Assembly (NCBI GenBank): GCA_016744575.1
Contig: JADGEC010000004.1
Span: 1-64,000, forward strand
Direction of reading: 5' to 3'
Origin: Sulfurimonadaceae bacterium
GTDB lineage: Bacteria; Campylobacterota; Campylobacteria; Campylobacterales; Sulfurimonadaceae
DNA length: 64,000 nt
Under the pieces are notes generated by a model that was not told where the DNA came from, ran no database searches, and saw nothing but the letters and a program-made list of their open reading frames with translations. The position numbers and the translations under genes were made by a program. Shown in pieces: positions 25,806-34,898 of this stretch (position 1 is the first letter of the stretch; every line of letters starts with the position of its first letter).

Positions 25806-27881
25806 ATGCGCCGTGACCTCTATATCCTTCCGGCAATGATCATCGGCACCATGGCGATACTGATGTTAGTGAACTACTATCATCTTGAAAAAGAGTTTAG
25901 ACAAGAGTATAAGGAGATGACTGCATCCTTCTCAGCTCTACAACAAGGCCAGGAACGCGTCACTTATGGTGTCTTGCAAAGTGCTCTCTTTGCCTACTAT
26001 GATCAAGATACAATAGCTACAGATCGTAGCGCTTTAAAGAGCCAAGTGATCTTGCTGCAAAAAAACAGTATCTTCGATAACGAGCTCTACACTCCCCTGA
26101 AAAAGACACTGGATTCTCTAGAGAAAAAGGTCGATGGCTACATCGTACTCGTGGAGGATTACCTCATCATCAATGCCGGGATCAAGAACTCCTACGTCTT
26201 TATCTCCACCTATGAGAGTAAGGCCCATGAGGTCTTTCCCTTAGACTCTCAAGAGGTCCAGACCATCCACACTATGGTCGATGGGATCATGCAGGCGAAA
26301 AGGATGCTTGACAATAGCTATATGCAGGACTTCTCTAAGAGTATTGAGCTCCTTAGAGCTGGCCAGTATACGCAGCAACAGCAAGAGTTCATCAAGATGT
26401 TCATCACCCATGCAGACTTTATGAACAGTAATTATCAAGATTATATAGATACCTTCTCAACGATCATAGAGAGTGATCTGCGTATACATCTGAAATCTAT
26501 AAAAGAGGAGTTCTTGCGACTCTCTCAAAAAGACCTTATCTTTATCAACCGATTGGCCCTACTGCTTTTTATCATCATATTTCTGGCTCTTGCAACCATA
26601 ATCGCACTTTTGTTCAATGTCCAAAAAGAGAATCGGAACCTGCTCTTGACAAAGAAACAGCTTCGGTATGCGCTACGCCATGATTCACTGACTGGCCTAT
26701 ATAATCGAAACTGCTATGAAGAGGACCTCATCACGCTTCGACGACCATCTATTCTACTGCTCAACATCGGTGGTTTCAAACTGATCAATGACTTTTACGG
26801 CTCGCAAAGAGGGGATGATATCTTAAGAAGAGTCGCAGCCTTACTCCATGACTACATGCAGGAACGGGCTACGAAGTGTTATCGTATCGGAGGTGATGAG
26901 TTCGCCATCTTGTTTGACAATACACCAAAGAGCGAGATAGAGCAAGTCGCTAATGATCTGGATCCTCTTATTACCAACACCTCCTATGAGATGCATGATC
27001 TTGAGCTCACCATCGATATCAATATGGCGACCAGTGAGACACTCCCACTGCTAGAGACCGCCGATATGGCACTCAAGCAACTAAAGAGTCAGCCTACCGG
27101 ACATCTTATCGACTATACGCCGACATTCAATGTCGAGCAGCAGATCCAACAAAACATCGAGATGACCCAGATCATAAGGGATGCCTTAAAGCATGACCGT
27201 GTCTACCCTTACTATCAGCCTATCATCGACCTTGAGACACGAGAGATAGTGAAATATGAAGCCCTGGTACGACTGGAACTCGAAGATGGTAATATCCTCA
27301 CACCTTACCATTTCCTCTCCATCGCACAACAGACAGCCCTCTACCGTGAGATATCCCGTACCGTGATCAATAAAAGTCTTCACTACTTTGCTGACAAGCC
27401 TTTCCGTTTTGCCATAAACCTGAGTATGCGTGATCTTGAGGATGATGATATCATCAACACCCTTCTTGGACAGCTTTCTGTCATACCCGAAGTCGCGGCA
27501 CGTATGGATATAGAACTACTGGAGAGTCATGACCTCTCTGACATCGTCAAAGTAAAGGAGTTCATCGCAAAGATAAGAAGTTTTGGTTGCAAGATCTCCA
27601 TAGATGACTTTGGAAGCGGTTATGCCAATTTTTCTTATCTTGCCGAGCTTGATGTAGACACTGTCAAGATCGATGGTTCATTGATCAAAGAGATCACGAC
27701 AAACAAGCAGCATCTTGAGACTGTCAAGGCGATCATGAAACTGGTAAACTCACTGGGCATCGAAAGTGTCGCAGAGTTCGTCCAGGATGAGGACAGTGCA
27801 CAACTGCTCCAATCACTTGGTGTCACCTGTGCACAGGGCTTCTATTTCGGCAAGCCCGATGCGACTGTTGTCGAACTATAG
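25806..27881 (+). CDS. membrane-bound GGDEF-EAL c-di-GMP enzyme
   Basis: A 691-residue protein. A transmembrane helix near residues 8-24 and another at about 245-270 enclose a helical periplasmic sensor domain. A GGDEF domain (YRIGGDEFAILF, intact) and an EAL domain follow (YEALVRLE, DDFGSGYANF, ESVAEFV). Both sets of catalytic residues look largely present, so it could make or degrade c-di-GMP. It is coupled to the di-heme peroxidase gene, which suggests periplasmic redox or peroxide state feeds into c-di-GMP. It is convergent with a second GGDEF gene, overlapping by 6 bp. Confidence 0.92.
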   Translation: MRRDLYILPAMIIGTMAILMLVNYYHLEKEFRQEYKEMTASFSALQQGQERVTYGVLQSALFAYYDQDTIATDRSALKSQVILLQKNSIFDNELYTPLKKTLDSLEKKVDGYIVLVEDYLIINAGIKNSYVFISTYESKAHEVFPLDSQEVQTIHTMVDGIMQAKRMLDNSYMQDFSKSIELLRAGQYTQQQQEFIKMFITHADFMNSNYQDYIDTFSTIIESDLRIHLKSIKEEFLRLSQKDLIFINRLALLLFIIIFLALATIIALLFNVQKENRNLLLTKKQLRYALRHDSLTGLYNRNCYEEDLITLRRPSILLLNIGGFKLINDFYGSQRGDDILRRVAALLHDYMQERATKCYRIGGDEFAILFDNTPKSEIEQVANDLDPLITNTSYEMHDLELTIDINMATSETLPLLETADMALKQLKSQPTGHLIDYTPTFNVEQQIQQNIEMTQIIRDALKHDRVYPYYQPIIDLETREIVKYEALVRLELEDGNILTPYHFLSIAQQTALYREISRTVINKSLHYFADKPFRFAINLSMRDLEDDDIINTLLGQLSVIPEVAARMDIELLESHDLSDIVKVKEFIAKIRSFGCKISIDDFGSGYANFSYLAELDVDTVKIDGSLIKEITTNKQHLETVKAIMKLVNSLGIESVAEFVQDEDSAQLLQSLGVTCAQGFYFGKPDATVVEL

Positions 27882-29528
27882 ACTATCCAGACTCTTTCCA
27901 TCTTCTATTACGACTACCTGGTCTCGTCCTCTGGCCTTGGCCATATAGAGTGCTGCATCTGCACGTGAGAGTGCGGTCATGATATCTGGTTCGTCTTTAG
28001 ATGTCTGCGAGACACCGACACTGATCGTCAACATAACTTCCACCGACGCATCCTTATAAGGGTTCTTTATGACGACATCGCGTATCTTATCAGCGATCTG
28101 TCTAGCCTCTTCAAGCGTACTATCAGGCAGTATGACAGCAAATTCCTCTCCGCCGATCCGTCCTATCATATCACTTTTTCTAAGTATCTTCACGATGTGA
28201 CTCACTACATGCTTAAGTACCTCATCACCTACTTGATGTCCATGGGTATCGTTCACATTCTTAAAAAAATCGATATCAAAGATCATCAAGACCATATCCT
28301 GCCGTTTTCTGTGCGCATACTGTAGATAACGGTCCCCCATCTCAAAGAAAAAACGACGGTTTGCTATCCCTGTCAAGACATCAGTAGTCGCCTGCTCCAA
28401 CAACTTAGCATTAGTGACCTCAAGCTCTTCAGTACGCGTCTTCACTCTCTGCTCTAAGATGTCATTAAGCTTGCTCATCTCACTCATTTTTTCAGCCATC
28501 TTCTGCTTGAAGACGATATTTGCTTCCGTTATCACTTTCATCAAACGTAGTGGTGTTCGGGAGAAGAGATAGGCTAAAGGAAAAGCCAGTAATAATAGTG
28601 CGATTATGACATACAGAAGTGGCCTGGCCTGTACGTCTATCTGTGTCTGAAGTGCATAGAGTCTGGGTTCGACGATCAACTTCAACCCTTCCCCATTATA
28701 AAAATGGGTGATATCTGCCGCATAAAGGTCCTCGACCTTACAGACAGGGTTGTTTAAGATGCAATCACCGCTTTTTAAAAAACTCTGTTCGACCAGAAAA
28801 CCACTCTCTAGATACTTACTCCAGCTTTTGGATGATTCCGGATGTGATAGAAAATAGCCGTTCTTATCAATAAGATAGAGATCGTATAGGGTCGATGCCG
28901 TCAACTTGTCTAAAAACTCCTCCATAAAGACATTGATTATCAACACCCCCTTCACGACATCTTCGGACATGACCTTCTTCCCGATCCGCAACACAGGCCT
29001 TATCGGTCGTTCGATCTCATCATGTTCCATATTGAGATCTATATCAGAATACCAGATGACCTCATCTTCAAGTCCCATGATCTCAGTAAAATAGTAACGG
29101 TTTGATTTATTCTGCAGGTTCTCTTGCATAATAAGCATAGGCCCGCTTTTAGCACTTTGACGATCGACCCGAAGCTTTTCAAGACCCGTCACATCAAGGT
29201 ACCTTATCTGCATCAACCTGCTCGAAGAGCCCATCAAAGTCAAAAAAAGATCATTGATATGACTTTGATCCGTACAGTTATCATCCAGATACCGGGTAAA
29301 AAGTTCAGAAGCCTCAATAGAGAGCAGCATCGATCCCAGATCAGAGACATGATGTCCTAACATCCCATTTCGTTCCGTAAAGATCTCTATCGCGTTGTCT
29401 ATACTGTTGGCTTTGATACTAAACTCTTCCATCTTATAGGTGAGGACAAAAGCAGTACTGCCAATAAGGGCACCGAACCCGATGAAGGCCAGTAAGAGTC
29501 GTATCTTAAACGTCAACATACTAGTCAT
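27876..29528 (-). CDS. membrane-bound diguanylate cyclase with Cache-type sensor
   Basis: About 550 residues. Transmembrane helices near the N-terminus (IRLLLAFIGFGALIGSTAFV) and around residue 320 flank a periplasmic sensor region resembling dCache (LYLIDKNGYFLSHP). A short coiled coil and a GGDEF domain with the intact GGEEF variant (RIGGEEFAVIL) follow. It synthesises c-di-GMP in response to an unknown signal. ATG 29528 or 29519 begins the first helix; the open frame continues to 29684 but into the promoter region of the divergent cytochrome gene. Confidence 0.9.
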   Translation of the reverse strand: MTSMLTFKIRLLLAFIGFGALIGSTAFVLTYKMEEFSIKANSIDNAIEIFTERNGMLGHHVSDLGSMLLSIEASELFTRYLDDNCTDQSHINDLFLTLMGSSSRLMQIRYLDVTGLEKLRVDRQSAKSGPMLIMQENLQNKSNRYYFTEIMGLEDEVIWYSDIDLNMEHDEIERPIRPVLRIGKKVMSEDVVKGVLIINVFMEEFLDKLTASTLYDLYLIDKNGYFLSHPESSKSWSKYLESGFLVEQSFLKSGDCILNNPVCKVEDLYAADITHFYNGEGLKLIVEPRLYALQTQIDVQARPLLYVIIALLLLAFPLAYLFSRTPLRLMKVITEANIVFKQKMAEKMSEMSKLNDILEQRVKTRTEELEVTNAKLLEQATTDVLTGIANRRFFFEMGDRYLQYAHRKRQDMVLMIFDIDFFKNVNDTHGHQVGDEVLKHVVSHIVKILRKSDMIGRIGGEEFAVILPDSTLEEARQIADKIRDVVIKNPYKDASVEVMLTISVGVSQTSKDEPDIMTALSRADAALYMAKARGRDQVVVIEDGKSLDSL

Positions 29529-29659
29529 TATATAGAAAGCAGATAAAAAAACGTCTAAAAGGTCACATATCGACATACTCGGTAGATAAATATCTCTTAT
29601 ATACTCGTTGAACATCTTAGATCTTGCTATGATATCGTCATCACTCCTAAGGAGAGGGA

Positions 29660-30199
29660 ATGAACTCCCCATACAGCTTTTCAACGCGACTATTCCTTCT
29701 CTTTATCGCGATCTTGCTGTTGATCTATTTTGCGAGAATATTCAGCCTGCCTGAGAGCTGGGGCGACTATGGCTACTATCGCGGCGACTATATAGATGAA
29801 GAAGCATCCAAAGCCATGGTCTATGGAGGTAATGACACCTGCCAGTCATGTCATGAAGAGGTCTATACCATCAAAAAGGAAGGTGCACATAAGAAGCTCT
29901 CCTGTGAACTGTGTCATGGACCGGTCGGTGAACATGTCGAGGGTAAGAGATACATCGGCGAACTATCCGTCGAGCGAGGTACCAAGCAGACTAAGATGTG
30001 TCTGAGATGCCATCAAGAAGTGACTGGTAGACCAGAGACTTTTCCCATGGTCGATGCCAAGCAGCATCTTGAAGATGAGAAGGTCGACGCCTCAAACGCT
30101 TGCGGCAGTTGCCATACCGTCCATGAACCACTTGAGACCATGAGATATGTCAAACGACTGCGTACACTACGAGAGGGACTTGATGACGACGATGAATGA
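29660..30199 (+). CDS. membrane-anchored tetraheme cytochrome c
   Basis: A 179-residue protein with an N-terminal anchor (FLLFIAILLLIYFARIF) and four CxxCH motifs: CQSCH, CELCH, CLRCH and CGSCH. The spacing is unlike NapC/NrfH, and no CxxCHxM motif is seen. It is probably the electron carrier between the NrfD-type module and the octaheme enzyme encoded downstream. The start at 29660 has AAGGAGAGGGA directly upstream. It is the first gene of the five-gene operon and its stop overlaps the next start. Confidence 0.88.
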   Translation: MNSPYSFSTRLFLLFIAILLLIYFARIFSLPESWGDYGYYRGDYIDEEASKAMVYGGNDTCQSCHEEVYTIKKEGAHKKLSCELCHGPVGEHVEGKRYIGELSVERGTKQTKMCLRCHQEVTGRPETFPMVDAKQHLEDEKVDASNACGSCHTVHEPLETMRYVKRLRTLREGLDDDDE

Positions 30200-31055
30200 C
30201 TTTATGAGGAAGCTAATAGTAAGTGATGATACCATAGCTCCAAAAGAGCCTCAGTATCGCCACATAGAGCAGGAGATGATCGACCGTGACCGTCGTGGTT
30301 TCATCGACAAGATCATGAGTGGTGCATTAGGCGGTTCACTGATGCTTGTCGTCCCTATGCATTCCGAACTCTTTGGGGAGCTCTTAAGTGAAGAGCCGAC
30401 GATCTCACTTGATGAGAGTAAAAAGAAGCAGTACTGTTTTATCGTCGATGTCACCGGCTGCATCGGCTGTGGAGCCTGCTGTGTAGCTGACCGAAAAGAG
30501 AACAATGTCCCTGAGGGACAGTATCGGACCTGGGTCGAGCGATATGTCATCGATATGCTTGGCGAGGTCTATGTCGACTCTCCCAATGGCGGAGAGGATG
30601 GCTACAGCGAATCTCGTGATGACATCACCAATGAGATAAAAGACTCCTATTTCGTACCTAAACTATGCAATATGTGTGATGAACCCTCCTGTGTACAGGT
30701 CTGTCCAGTCGGTGCGACGTTCAAATCACCTGATGGCTTCGTACTCGTCGACAACACCCACTGTGTTGCCTGTAGCTACTGTGTCCAGGCCTGTCCCTAC
30801 GGAGTACGTTTCATCAACGAACAGACCAAGACGGCTGATAAATGTACCTGGTGTTATCATCGTGTCCGTAAAGGAAAAGAACCTGCCTGTGTCGCCGCAT
30901 GCCCGACAGGTGCCAGAAAGTTCGGAGACCTCAATGACCCTGAAAGCGAAGTCGCGAAGATCTATCACTCCAAGGCCCTGCTCAGTGTCCTAAAAAAAGA
31001 GCAGGGAAATGACCCTCGACTCTATTATATAGGTGCAGGTCAAGAGGTCATATGA
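30183..31055 (+). CDS. Tat-exported 4x[4Fe-4S] ferredoxin subunit (NrfC/DmsB type)
   Basis: About 290 residues. Four cysteine clusters mark four [4Fe-4S] sites: CIGCGACC, CNMCDEPSCVQVCPVG, CVACSYCVQACPYG, and CTWCYH with ACVAACPTGA. The family (NrfC, PsrB, DmsB, TtrB) passes electrons between an NrfD membrane subunit and a terminal enzyme. A twin-arginine motif (DRRGFIDK at about residue 37) before a hydrophobic run points to Tat export to the periplasm. ATG 30183 is 4 nt after AGGGA; ATG 30192 is an alternative. Both overlap the cytochrome gene. Confidence 0.9.
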   Translation: MTTMNDFMRKLIVSDDTIAPKEPQYRHIEQEMIDRDRRGFIDKIMSGALGGSLMLVVPMHSELFGELLSEEPTISLDESKKKQYCFIVDVTGCIGCGACCVADRKENNVPEGQYRTWVERYVIDMLGEVYVDSPNGGEDGYSESRDDITNEIKDSYFVPKLCNMCDEPSCVQVCPVGATFKSPDGFVLVDNTHCVACSYCVQACPYGVRFINEQTKTADKCTWCYHRVRKGKEPACVAACPTGARKFGDLNDPESEVAKIYHSKALLSVLKKEQGNDPRLYYIGAGQEVI

Positions 31056-32233
31056 TGGATGCACAGGTACTCAATTATGTCTTCCCCAACGACATGCATC
31101 CACACTGGACTTTGATGATCGTGTTATATACCTACCTGACAGGATTAGTCGAGGGGGCATTTATCGTCTCGGCACTCAGTTATGTCTTTGGCTTCAAGTC
31201 ACTGCAACCTATCGCAAGGTTCTCACTAGTACTTGCATTCTCCTGGCTGGTAGTCGTGACCGTTCCTCTTATCATCCATTTGGGTCAACCCACACGCGCA
31301 CCATGGATGCTACTCACTCCTAACTATGACGGCCCATCGATGATGGCCGGATTTGGCTATATCTATCTTATCTACACCCTCGTCATCCTGTTTCAGATCC
31401 TTTTCGTCTACCGTTATGAGATGGTCTTGTTCAAAGCGACCAGCAGTGGTATCAAACATCATATCTACTCTATACTCACACTTGGGACAAACGATAGAAG
31501 CAAAGAGGGACGCCAGATCGATACCAAAGTCATCTGGCTTTTTGGGGCGCTGGGTATCCCTACTGCCAGTCTACTACATGGTTATGTCGGCTTCATCTTT
31601 GGTGGTGTCAAAGCAGTGGAGTGGTGGTTTACACCACTTATGCCTATCGTCTTCTCCTTCTCCGCTGCCGTCTCAGGGATCGCAGGTGTCATCGTGACCT
31701 ATATAATGATAAAACTATTTACAAAAAGAGTCTATGAGATCAAGACAGAGACGCTCAAGACACTCATCAAACTGCTCTGGACCTTCTTCATCTTCGCTTT
31801 TTTCTTCGAGATGCTGGAGCTTGGTGTCCATGCCTACAGTGTGACAGAGAACTGGCATCATGTCAAAGCCGCACTTGAGGGTCCGATGCAGTGGTCGTTT
31901 TGGACAATGCAGATCAAGGTACTCTCGATCATCCCCTTCTTTATCCTGATGTGGCTCTCTTTACGTACAATAGGAAGGATCGCACTGATGTTCTGGGGAG
32001 TAGTCGTATCCATCATGCTTTTGATGCAGGTCTTCTTTATGCGCTGGAATGTCGTCGTCGGTGGACAGATCATGGGCAAGAGTGGTCGAGGCTTCACAGA
32101 GTACTTTCCTGAGTGGTTCGACAAAGAGGGTATCCTGGTAGCTGGTCTTATTTTGATCGCACCAATAGTCATATTATGGCTGCTTAGTAAGATATTCCCA
32201 TTTTGGGAGAGCACAACAGAGGGGGAGAGATGA
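31052..32233 (+). CDS. NrfD/PsrC-family quinone-interacting membrane subunit
   Basis: A 393-residue polytopic protein with eight to ten hydrophobic segments. The conserved MRWNVVVGGQIMGKSGRGF block near the C-terminus and the LIIHLGQPTR segment mark the NrfD/PsrC/HybB family, which exchanges electrons with menaquinone at the periplasmic face. The start overlaps the ferredoxin gene stop and its own stop overlaps the octaheme gene start (ATGA). Together with the ferredoxin subunit it forms the quinol-oxidising module of this operon. Confidence 0.92.
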   Translation: MMDAQVLNYVFPNDMHPHWTLMIVLYTYLTGLVEGAFIVSALSYVFGFKSLQPIARFSLVLAFSWLVVVTVPLIIHLGQPTRAPWMLLTPNYDGPSMMAGFGYIYLIYTLVILFQILFVYRYEMVLFKATSSGIKHHIYSILTLGTNDRSKEGRQIDTKVIWLFGALGIPTASLLHGYVGFIFGGVKAVEWWFTPLMPIVFSFSAAVSGIAGVIVTYIMIKLFTKRVYEIKTETLKTLIKLLWTFFIFAFFFEMLELGVHAYSVTENWHHVKAALEGPMQWSFWTMQIKVLSIIPFFILMWLSLRTIGRIALMFWGVVVSIMLLMQVFFMRWNVVVGGQIMGKSGRGFTEYFPEWFDKEGILVAGLILIAPIVILWLLSKIFPFWESTTEGER

Positions 32234-33774
32234 GACTATACAGACCATTATTAGTCCTACTTACTATACTACTAGTAAGTGCACTGCACGCGACGACAAA
32301 AGAGTCGACCAAAGTACGCACGGATGATATACAGGAAAAGAACGAGAAGTGTATCACCTGTCATATGAAACAGAACCGTTCTTTGACAAAACACTGGGAA
32401 GACTCTGCACATGAAGGTGAGGATGTCGGCTGCTACACCTGTCATGCAGCTGAGGAGAGTGAACCACTGAGTTTCATGCACGAGAAACTGCGTATCAAGA
32501 CCGTACTCTCACCCAATGACTGTAAGGCCTGTCATGAGCAGGAGGTCAAAGAGATGACTAACTCCAAACACGCACATGCCGGTGAGCTCATGGCATCGGT
32601 CGACAGCATGCTCGCTGAACTCGTCGCCTCTTTTCCCGAGACAAAAGCTGCTGCTGTCAATGGCTGCTTACAGTGTCACGGTTCTATTGTGAAAGCGGAG
32701 CGTGATAGCAAAGGTGCCTTGGTCTTAACGGACAAGGGTGCACCCGTCATGGACTGGAAAAGCTGGCCAAATAGCGGGATCGGCCGTATCAATCCCGATG
32801 GGATAGCCGGTAACTGTAATGCCTGCCATAGCCGACATGACTTCTCTGCCAGCCGAGCCAGACAACCGGAGAACTGCGGGAAATGTCATACCGGGCCTGA
32901 TCATCCGCAAAAAGAGATCTATGAGACATCCAAACATGGCATCGCCTACTATAGTTCGAAAAAAGGCAAAGGCAGCGGTGGTATGAACATCGATAAAAAG
33001 GGCCATTGGATCCTCGGAAAAGACTACAGCGCCGCACCTACCTGTGCGACCTGTCATATGGGTGCCTATAAAAAATCAAGCGGTGCTGTCACACGAGGCA
33101 CACACGATGTCGGTGACCGTCTCTCATGGACGCTACGCCCTGCTCTCTCTGTCAAACTAAACCGTGTCACCTTTGAAGATGGTAGCTCGACTGACGTCCA
33201 TGGCGAGAAGGCACCAGATGTGAACTCTACGTATATACACGAGACCTATGTACGTGAGGGTGATACACTCAAAAGCGTCAAGGCAGAGAAGAAGATCATC
33301 AAAGTCACCTCCTGGGAAGATCGTCGAGATAAGATGAAAGGCGTCTGCATAAGTTGTCACAGTCAGTCCTGGGTAACTAACTTTTATAAGCAATACGACT
33401 CCCAAGTAGTCACTTATAATGAAGAGTTCGCAAGACCGGGGCTTACTATTGTCCAGGCACTTAAAGAGGACAAGTTATGGGACACTCCCCTCTCAGAGCC
33501 TCATGACCTCGGTTATATCTGGTTTGAGATCTGGCACCACGAAGGACGAACGGCACGAATGGGTGCGGCGATGCAGTCACCAGATCATGCCTACTGGAAA
33601 GGTATGTATAAAGTCTCACGTGACTTTTATGGCAAGTTCCTGCCAAAAGTGATGGAGCTGGCCAAAGAGGCGGGTAAAGAAGCGAAGTACGAAAGACTCA
33701 TCACTGAATCCATCGGCAAGCCTGCAGAGTCGTGGTACAAACGCAGTAGTGACACTATTCACGAGAAGAAGTGA
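32230..33774 (+). CDS. octaheme cytochrome c of the hydroxylamine oxidoreductase (HAO) family
   Basis: A 514-residue periplasmic protein with signal peptide (LYRPLLVLLTILLVSALHA) and eight CxxCH motifs: CITCH, CYTCH, CKACH, CLQCH, CNACH, CGKCH, CATCH and CISCH. The stretch NCNACHSRHDFSA, then CGKCHTGPDHPQ and ETSKHG, closely resembles the corresponding part of Nitrosomonas HAO. In Campylobacterota such proteins are thought to reduce nitrite rather than oxidise hydroxylamine. The C-terminal region where HAO has its cross-linking Tyr reads PDHAYWKGMY here and needs alignment. The start ATG 32230 follows GGGGGAGAG. Confidence 0.9.
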   Translation: MRLYRPLLVLLTILLVSALHATTKESTKVRTDDIQEKNEKCITCHMKQNRSLTKHWEDSAHEGEDVGCYTCHAAEESEPLSFMHEKLRIKTVLSPNDCKACHEQEVKEMTNSKHAHAGELMASVDSMLAELVASFPETKAAAVNGCLQCHGSIVKAERDSKGALVLTDKGAPVMDWKSWPNSGIGRINPDGIAGNCNACHSRHDFSASRARQPENCGKCHTGPDHPQKEIYETSKHGIAYYSSKKGKGSGGMNIDKKGHWILGKDYSAAPTCATCHMGAYKKSSGAVTRGTHDVGDRLSWTLRPALSVKLNRVTFEDGSSTDVHGEKAPDVNSTYIHETYVREGDTLKSVKAEKKIIKVTSWEDRRDKMKGVCISCHSQSWVTNFYKQYDSQVVTYNEEFARPGLTIVQALKEDKLWDTPLSEPHDLGYIWFEIWHHEGRTARMGAAMQSPDHAYWKGMYKVSRDFYGKFLPKVMELAKEAGKEAKYERLITESIGKPAESWYKRSSDTIHEKK

Positions 33775-33779
33775 TCACT

Positions 33780-34421
33780 ATGCGTTTAAAGCTCTTCTTT
33801 GTCCTTGTACTCTTACCTATGGCACTCTTTGGAAGAGCTGAGCTTTTTGAGGTCGTTGAGAGGGTCGGAGTCGGTATGCAAGATTATACTCTGGGCGCTC
33901 TCTTGACTAGCAAGCAAAAAGCTATTGCAAAGATGAACCCGGAGAAAGCCAATGTAGCCGGGACTTACAAGTTCCAAGACAAAAGCCTCCATATAGTCGC
34001 AGACATAGAGAGTGACAAAGTCGTGCTTATCTATAAGATGTATGATGGGGTCGATCTGGCAACGATGCAGAAGATAGTCAGTGATGCGATCAGAGAGTTT
34101 GAACAGCCGACGATAGTCTCACATGATACTATCATCTACTGGCTTTACCAGGAAGACGCTCACAAGATGACTCCAGACGAGTTTGAGAGGTGGCGCAACA
34201 GAATAGATGAGAGTGATGACGTACTATCAGTAAAGAGCTCTCTGGTCGATGTCCTGAAGTCCGGACTACCCAAGAGCCGTAAAGGCCCACTTAAGAGACT
34301 TGTCACAGTAAAGCTCCAAAGTGACCGATCTTTTTCCGCCCAAGAGCCCTATGTAGATGCTTCTGTCTATCTTATTATCAGTTCAGAGAGACTTATACGT
34401 AAACACTACCAAGTACAATAG
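33780..34421 (+). CDS. periplasmic protein of the octaheme operon, unknown function
   Basis: About 213 residues with a signal peptide (MRLKLFFVLVLLPMALFGRA). No heme motif, cysteine pair or known domain is visible. The mature part is mixed alpha/beta and rich in charged residues. It follows the octaheme gene with a GTG (33771, overlapping) or ATG (33780) start and is the last gene of the operon. A chaperone or assembly role for the octaheme enzyme is possible but unsupported by any motif. Confidence 0.7.
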   Translation: MRLKLFFVLVLLPMALFGRAELFEVVERVGVGMQDYTLGALLTSKQKAIAKMNPEKANVAGTYKFQDKSLHIVADIESDKVVLIYKMYDGVDLATMQKIVSDAIREFEQPTIVSHDTIIYWLYQEDAHKMTPDEFERWRNRIDESDDVLSVKSSLVDVLKSGLPKSRKGPLKRLVTVKLQSDRSFSAQEPYVDASVYLIISSERLIRKHYQVQ

Positions 34422-34898
34422 ATGGCACACCACTAATAGACTCCCTGTTCAGACATAATGAGCTACATCCATGATACAAACACTATTTCTCATATCTCCA
34501 TAAGTGCTGATAAGTGTGTAAAAATAGCAAATTTGTAATTTTTTTATCAATAATTATATCATACATATATCTAATATTTGTTATACATTTAGTTTATATC
34601 ATCAAAAAAAACCAAGTTATCACATTTATAAGATAAACAAAACCATGCTTAAAGCACCTGAAATAGGGGTTTTTTGAGAAAAAAAAGTAACAAGCCAAGT
34701 CAGATATCTATGAGGAATGTTATTAAAAGTTTTTAATAGTATTTGGACAGAATCGATGTATAAGTAAATATGATTAGTAATAAAAGTAGAGCGCTTTAAT
34801 TAAATAATTAAATGAAAAATTTTAATATCGATTAAAGATTAGAATTTGTAATATTCGTTCAATCCTGAGGGGAAATCAAATATTCAAAGGCTAGACAT
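34422..34898. other. 477-nt AT-rich regulatory gap before the sulfide dehydrogenase gene
   Basis: No ORF of coding character. The sequence is much richer in A+T than its neighbours, with many A and T runs. At about 34650-34675, ACCTGAAATAGGGGT followed by T6 forms a weak stem plus U-tract that could end the upstream operon. The right end has the Shine-Dalgarno AAAGG at 34886-34890. I could not identify a confident -10 box or a named operator. Confidence 0.45.

Noticed and set aside
29660..30199. NapC/NrfH-type quinol dehydrogenase
   Set aside because: It has four hemes and an anchor, but the heme spacing and flanks lack NapC/NrfH features, and an NrfD-type subunit already supplies the quinone site.
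32230..33774. Pentaheme nitrite reductase NrfA
   Set aside because: Eight CxxCH motifs are present, no CxxCK motif is seen, and the sequence blocks match HAO.
34422..34898. Hidden small genes in the AT-rich gap
   Set aside because: All frames are short or biased to A/T-run codons, and none has a ribosome-binding site with protein-like content.
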